From NCBI GenBank assembly GCA_944324625.1, contig CALUWZ010000055.1, positions 1 to 10,305 of the forward strand: a DNA stretch of 10,305 nucleotides. The letters run 5' to 3'. Positions 6,565 through 10,305 of the stretch are shown piece by piece (position 1 is the stretch's first letter; each line of letters opens with the position of its first letter). A program made the position numbers and the translations under genes. The DNA comes from an uncultured Mailhella sp. (lineage in GTDB: Bacteria > Desulfobacterota > Desulfovibrionia > Desulfovibrionales > Desulfovibrionaceae). The notes under the pieces were generated by a model that saw only the letters and a program-made list of their open reading frames with translations, had not been told where the DNA came from and did no database searches.

Positions 6565-7440
6565 CTATGCAAATTCTGCTAAAATTTTTTGCAGACGTTT
6601 TTTCATTCCGTCCTTCATTTTTTCGTCCTGCAAAGCAAAATACACGTTTACGGACAAAAAGTCGAGCAAATCCCCAGCATCAAAGCGCCGGCCTTTCACC
6701 GGAACAGCCAGCATCTGCCTGTCTTTGGCAAGACGGTTCAGGGCGTCCGTAAGCTGAATTTCCCCGCCGTAACCCGGTTTGCCGCTTTCCAGATAATCAA
6801 AAATTTCAGGAGGAAGGACATAACGGCCGATAATTGCCATATTGGAAGGCGCTTCGCCGACTTTTGGCTTTTCCACCATGTCGGTAATTTCAATTATGCC
6901 GTCAGACCGTTTATTTCCCGCCACAATGCCGTATTTGTTTACCATGGAAGGATCAACTTCCATAACGCCCACAACAGGCTTATTTTCTTTTTGGGCAATA
7001 TCAATAAGTTCTTTGAGGCCGCAGTCTTCGCCCAAAATAATGTCATCGCCCACCATAACGGCAAAGGGTTCGCTGCCCACAATGCTTTTGGCGCAAAGCA
7101 CGGCATGGCCGAAACCGAGCTGACGTTTTTGGCGCACGCTCATCACATTCACATAATCGGCCAGTTCCTGCACCGTACGCAAAAGTTCGGTTTTGCCCGT
7201 GCGCTCCAAAGCGTCTTCAAGGGCAAAATGATGGTCAAAATAATCTTCAAGGGCGGTCTTTTCCTTGCTGGTTACAAAAATCACATCCTTTATGCCCGCA
7301 TTGACAGCCTCATCCACCACGTAATGAATAACAGGCTTATTGTATATGGGCAGCATTTCCTTGGGCACATTCTTGCTTGCGGGCAAAGAACGGGTGCCGT
7401 GGCCTGCTACGGGAATGACGACTTTTTTGATATGTTGCAT
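6565..7440 (-). CDS. galU: UTP--glucose-1-phosphate uridylyltransferase
   Basis: A 291-residue nucleotidyltransferase that makes UDP-glucose from UTP and glucose-1-phosphate, feeding lipopolysaccharide core, exopolysaccharide and glycolipid synthesis. The N-terminal signature PVAGHGTRSLPASKNVPKEM (10-29) matches the bacterial GalU form (usually PVAGLGTRMLPATKxxPKEM) with mild substitutions. Further motifs are HYVVDEAVNAGI (39-50), QLGFGHAV (108-115), the metal-binding GDD (131-133), and a late G-R-R-F-D-A-G-D segment in the place of the usual G-x-R-Y-D-x-G. An upstream in-frame GTG at 7449 is rejected because the ATG at 7440 has AAGGTGA with five-base spacing and starts at the family's normal position. 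E. coli GalU has 302 residues. It follows glmM by 33 bases. Related enzymes such as RmlA or CugP are less likely given the KEML motif and overall pattern. Confidence 0.94.
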   Translation of the reverse strand: MQHIKKVVIPVAGHGTRSLPASKNVPKEMLPIYNKPVIHYVVDEAVNAGIKDVIFVTSKEKTALEDYFDHHFALEDALERTGKTELLRTVQELADYVNVMSVRQKRQLGFGHAVLCAKSIVGSEPFAVMVGDDIILGEDCGLKELIDIAQKENKPVVGVMEVDPSMVNKYGIVAGNKRSDGIIEITDMVEKPKVGEAPSNMAIIGRYVLPPEIFDYLESGKPGYGGEIQLTDALNRLAKDRQMLAVPVKGRRFDAGDLLDFLSVNVYFALQDEKMKDGMKKRLQKILAEFA

Positions 7441-7445
7441 AAAAA

Positions 7446-7452
7446 TCACCTT
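7446..7452 (-). promoter_or_regulatory. galU ribosome binding site that decides the start
   Basis: AAGGTGA on the minus strand, five bases before the ATG at 7440. The alternative in-frame GTG at 7449 lies inside this element and so cannot use it. Confidence 0.75.
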
Positions 7453-7473
7453 ACAGGATATCTGTCCGCATTT

Positions 7474-8826
7474 TTATTTGTTCAGTGCAGCATGCACAAC
7501 CTTGGCAAGTTCTTTTGCCAGCTGCTTGACCAATTTTTCATCCTGAGCCTCCACCATGACGCGGCAGAGATTTTCCGTTCCGGAATAGCGGAGGACAACG
7601 CGGCCGTATTTGCCGAGTTTGCTTTCCGCTTCTTTGACAGCTTCCTGTATTTCGGGCACGGATGCAAGGTCAGGCTTTTGGGTTATGGAAACATTTTCCA
7701 TTTCCTGCGGATACAATTCCAGTTTTTGCGCCAGTTCGGAAAGTTTTTTGCCTGATTCGCACATAATGGTCAGAACCTGCAGGGCAGCCAAAAGTCCGTC
7801 GCCCGTTGTGCTGTAATCGTGGAAAATCAAATGGCCCGATTTTTCGCCTCCAAGACTCAGATCAAATTTGCGCATGGCTTCCACCACATAACGGTCGCCC
7901 ACATTGGTGCGGATAAGCGTTCCGCCCCTTTCCGTCATAAACTGCTCCAGCGCCATATTGCTCATGGAAGTGGCTGCAAGGGTATTGTTTTTCAGTTTGC
8001 CGTGCTTCATAAGATATTCGGCGCAAATGGCCATAATCTGGTCACCGTCAAGCACAGTGCCCGTTTCGTCCACCACAATGAGCCTGTCGGCATCACCGTC
8101 AAGGGCAAGCCCCAAATCCGCACGAACCTCACGCACCTTATCCGCCACATATTCGGGATATAGTGAACCGCACTGCAAATTAATATTGGTGCCGTTGGGC
8201 GTATTGGACATGGTAATGACTTCGGCTCCCAGTTCCTCAAGAGCAAGCGGAGCAATTTTGTAATTGGCGCCGTTGGCGCAGTCCAGCACAATGCGCAGAC
8301 CGTTCAGGGACAAATGCTCGGGAAAACTTTTTTTGATATACACAATATAGCGTCCCGGAGCGTCAAAAATACGTTTTGCCCGTCCCACCTTGTCGGATTC
8401 AGGATAATCCCATTCAAAATCCTTGTTCAGCACCATTTGGGCTATTTCGTCTTCCACGCTGTCGGGAAGCTTGTAACCGTACCTGTCAAAAAATTTTATG
8501 CCGTTGTCATGAAACGGATTATGGCTTGCGGAAATCACCACGCCGATGTCCGCACGCATATTCTTGGTCAAAAAGGCAATGGCAGGCGTCGGCATGGGGC
8601 CGACCTGATAAACGTCAATCCCTGCGGCGCAGAGTCCTGCCGTCAAGGCAGACTCAAACATATACCCCGAAAGACGGGTATCCTTGCCGATAATGGCTTT
8701 ATGTCTGTGTTTTCCGTCGCGAAAATACGTGCCTGCAGCAAGACCGAGCCGCAGAGCCATATCTGCCGTCATGGGATACGCATTGACAAAACCGCGTATG
8801 CCGTCTGTTCCGAAAAAGCGTTTCAT
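7474..8826 (-). CDS. glmM: Phosphoglucosamine mutase
   Basis: A 450-residue enzyme of the alpha-D-phosphohexomutase family that converts glucosamine-6-phosphate to glucosamine-1-phosphate, the step before GlmU makes UDP-GlcNAc for peptidoglycan and lipid A. All four active-site loops are visible: the N-terminal FGTDGIRG (5-12); the phosphoserine loop ISASHNP with catalytic Ser101; the metal loop DGDADR (243-248); the sugar-binding GGEKSGH (326-332); and the phosphate-binding RYSGTE (413-418). The GEKSGH sequence and ISASHNP pattern favour GlmM over phosphomannomutase or phosphoglucomutase. The ATG at 8826 has AGGA six bases upstream. It sits 23 bases after cdaR in the widespread cdaA-cdaR-glmM order; in Firmicutes GlmM is known to bind and inhibit CdaA, which makes the linkage meaningful. 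Length is typical (445 in E. coli). Confidence 0.97.
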   Translation of the reverse strand: MKRFFGTDGIRGFVNAYPMTADMALRLGLAAGTYFRDGKHRHKAIIGKDTRLSGYMFESALTAGLCAAGIDVYQVGPMPTPAIAFLTKNMRADIGVVISASHNPFHDNGIKFFDRYGYKLPDSVEDEIAQMVLNKDFEWDYPESDKVGRAKRIFDAPGRYIVYIKKSFPEHLSLNGLRIVLDCANGANYKIAPLALEELGAEVITMSNTPNGTNINLQCGSLYPEYVADKVREVRADLGLALDGDADRLIVVDETGTVLDGDQIMAICAEYLMKHGKLKNNTLAATSMSNMALEQFMTERGGTLIRTNVGDRYVVEAMRKFDLSLGGEKSGHLIFHDYSTTGDGLLAALQVLTIMCESGKKLSELAQKLELYPQEMENVSITQKPDLASVPEIQEAVKEAESKLGKYGRVVLRYSGTENLCRVMVEAQDEKLVKQLAKELAKVVHAALNK

Positions 8827-8849
8827 AAATTATCCTGTTTGCTGTTCAG

Positions 8850-9791
8850 TTATTTTTCTTTTATTTTTACATAGGTAGGCGTTACGGAAATCAAGTTTGC
8901 ACCCTTCGGCAAATTCACTTCCACAGGCAAAACCTGACCGTCCGCAAGCTGATTGCTGCTTAAAACCGTTGCCCGCACCTGCGCCATATAGGCTGGGTCC
9001 ACATTAAAGGAATCCATTTTGCTTTGCGGAATTTCCAGTTCGATGGCAACCGTCCTCGGTTCGGTAATAAAGTTTCCGCCGTCCCCGTTTACCTGCACAA
9101 GTCTGCTCAGCGTTACGGGCACAAGGTCAAGCCATGTTTCAAAACTGACTTTGGTTACGGGCTTGTCCGCCTCCACAAGTTCGGGCAGAACAAGGGGCAG
9201 GCTTTTGGAATACCAGCCTGCTTTTTCCACCTGATTGATATCAAAATTCACTTTAAGGGAATTGATGTTCTCCAGCTTTTCCTTAGGGCCTTTCAAAACC
9301 ACTTCGGAAGGATTCAGGTTCAAATTTCTGATATATAAATCATCATTTTCCTTTTCGGAAAAAACCAGTTCAATTGGGACCTTTTTTTCCAGAAGATTGT
9401 CTGTTTCCAAAAGAAGATAAGAAGGACTGACGCTCAAAATCTCCATACCTTTAAAATCCGTATAGGAAGCATCAAGTTCCACGGGAAACACATTTGCGCC
9501 CACAACGGTATTTTTCAGATCAATGGGATATACAAAATCCTTATTCTGCATGCTGCGAAGCCGTTCCGCAGAAGTGCGCACGCGAACCCTGATGGAATCT
9601 TCCATGCCCTTGGTGATAACCAAATCATCGGGCAGCTGAACATATTCCACCCTGAGCGGAATATCTCCTTCAATCTGCGAACTTCCCACCACAATGTACC
9701 ATAACCCGCAGGAAACGACAAAGGCAAGCACAAGAATCTTTATGTTTTCCACATAAGAATTTTTGGAAGCAATATTTTTAAACCAGAACAT
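8850..9791 (-). CDS. cdaR: YbbR-domain membrane protein, CdaA regulator
   Basis: A 313-residue protein with one N-terminal membrane helix (about 17-36, ILVLAFVVSCGLWYIVV) and an extracytoplasmic part made of about three YbbR repeats (roughly 38-120, 125-210 and 220-311). The repeats end in related strands such as ILSVSPSYLLLE and LISVTPTYVKIK. In Firmicutes CdaR binds the membrane cyclase CdaA and modulates cyclic di-AMP production. Firmicute proteins usually have four repeats; three or fewer is plausible for this lineage, but repeat boundaries here are by eye. The ATG at 9791 lies inside the end of cdaA, overlapping it by 14 bases, with AAGGATA eight bases upstream, so the two are translationally coupled. 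The sequence is weakly conserved; the call rests on the repeat pattern, topology and position between cdaA and glmM. Confidence 0.88.
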   Translation of the reverse strand: MFWFKNIASKNSYVENIKILVLAFVVSCGLWYIVVGSSQIEGDIPLRVEYVQLPDDLVITKGMEDSIRVRVRTSAERLRSMQNKDFVYPIDLKNTVVGANVFPVELDASYTDFKGMEILSVSPSYLLLETDNLLEKKVPIELVFSEKENDDLYIRNLNLNPSEVVLKGPKEKLENINSLKVNFDINQVEKAGWYSKSLPLVLPELVEADKPVTKVSFETWLDLVPVTLSRLVQVNGDGGNFITEPRTVAIELEIPQSKMDSFNVDPAYMAQVRATVLSSNQLADGQVLPVEVNLPKGANLISVTPTYVKIKEK

Positions 9792-10305
9792 TATTCAATA
9801 TCCTTTCTAAGCGTTCGCCGTTAAGCGGATTGGAAAGACGGCCGTTCTGCGCCACCGTAATTTCACCCCGTTCTTCGGAAACAACAAGCACCACGCTGTC
9901 ACTGACTTCAGAAAGGCCGAGCGCTGCACGGTGACGGGTGCCGAAATGCTGACGTTCCTGATTTTGAGTCAAAGGCAGAACACAGCTTGCAGCCACAATT
10001 CTGCCCTGCGTGTTGATAATCACCGCGCCGTCATGCAGTGCGGTATTGGGAAAGAAAATGGTATGCAAAATCTCACGGGAAAGCAAGGCATCCAATTTTA
10101 CGCCGCGGCTCAGCAGGTCGCCCAGTTTAACTTCCCGTTCCAGCACAATAATGGCACCAATCCGCTTTCTTGCCAAAAGTTCGCACGTACTGACCAAAAT
10201 CTGTACAGTATTTTCGCTGACGCTTTCCCTTTTTTTGAACAAGGAACGCACGCTGAGCCCTGCCAAAGCCTGTCTGATGTCGGCACTGAACAAAATAACA
10301 ATGAC
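9778..10305 (-). CDS. cdaA: Diadenylate cyclase CdaA, C-terminal part (5' end outside the window)
   Basis: The visible 175 residues comprise the DAC (DisA_N) domain that condenses two ATP into cyclic di-AMP. The frame is open to the right edge: the residues VIVILFSADIRQAL match the V-x-F-Q-P-E-L-R-R-A-L segment that follows the membrane helices in CdaA proteins, so the three N-terminal helices and roughly the first 90-100 residues are missing. The two catalytic signatures are present: DGA (visible residues 92-94, in NTALHDGAVII) and RHR (124-126, in FGTRHRAALGLSE), along with the preceding LDALLSREIL motif. The protein is therefore expected to be active. The DGA/RHR pair and the downstream cdaR and glmM identify it as CdaA rather than DisA or CdaS. 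Its promoter and start are not in view; it is the first operon gene visible, and more genes may precede it. Confidence 0.95.
   Translation of the reverse strand, partial: VIVILFSADIRQALAGLSVRSLFKKRESVSENTVQILVSTCELLARKRIGAIIVLEREVKLGDLLSRGVKLDALLSREILHTIFFPNTALHDGAVIINTQGRIVAASCVLPLTQNQERQHFGTRHRAALGLSEVSDSVVLVVSEERGEITVAQNGRLSNPLNGERLERILNNVLV

Noticed and set aside
5469..6752. Long open frame (427 codons) on the plus strand opposite ychF and the end of galU
   Set aside because: It is antisense to ychF and galU, both of which match well-known families over their full length with proper ribosome binding sites. The antisense product shows no recognisable domain.
7453..7465. Short dyad ACAG-GATAT-CTGT before galU
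   Set aside because: The arms are only four bases long, within what chance would give in this window.
6589..7755. Plus-strand open frame of 388 codons opposite galU and the end of glmM
   Set aside because: It mirrors two convincing genes and has a Phe/His-rich composition typical of antisense shadow frames.

Overview
The window looks like ordinary chromosome from a sulfate-reducing bacterium of the Desulfovibrionaceae type. Three things point there: an AhbA/B-type siroheme decarboxylase subunit directly upstream of hemL (the siroheme-dependent heme route), a cdaA-cdaR-glmM cluster in a Gram-negative-looking gene set, and moderate GC with dense, well-packed operons. The genus cannot be fixed from this sequence alone. 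I see no insertion sequences, phage genes, CRISPR arrays, tRNAs or rRNAs, and no intergenic stretch longer than about 200 bases.

Region 1 (1-1351, minus strand) is the start of a branched-chain amino acid (Liv) ABC uptake operon: livJ for the periplasmic binding protein, then the first 39 codons of the permease livH. A perfect 16-bp inverted repeat lies between them. A 193-bp AT-rich divergent region (1352-1544) holds a good sigma70-type promoter for livJ and a weaker candidate for ygiQ; each predicted -10 box falls in a small dyad. Region 2 (1545-3560, plus strand) is a single gene, a YgiQ/UPF0313 radical SAM protein with an unusual basic N-terminus. It converges on region 3 across a shared bidirectional terminator (3608-3640).

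Region 3 (3659-10305, minus strand) reads as one tight operon in transcription order cdaA (5' end outside the window), cdaR, glmM, galU, ychF, ahbA, hemL. The junctions are a 14-nt overlap and then gaps of 23, 33, 10, 5 and 14 nt. CdaA makes cyclic di-AMP and CdaR is its membrane-bound regulator. GlmM and GalU supply glucosamine-1-phosphate and UDP-glucose for the cell envelope. YchF is a conserved ATPase. HemL makes 5-aminolevulinate and AhbA helps convert siroheme toward heme. The operon thus joins second-messenger control, envelope precursors and tetrapyrrole synthesis.

No convincing undescribed system was found. The points worth a second look are regulatory details, the ygiQ termini, the ahbA start, and the joining of heme genes to the c-di-AMP/glmM operon.
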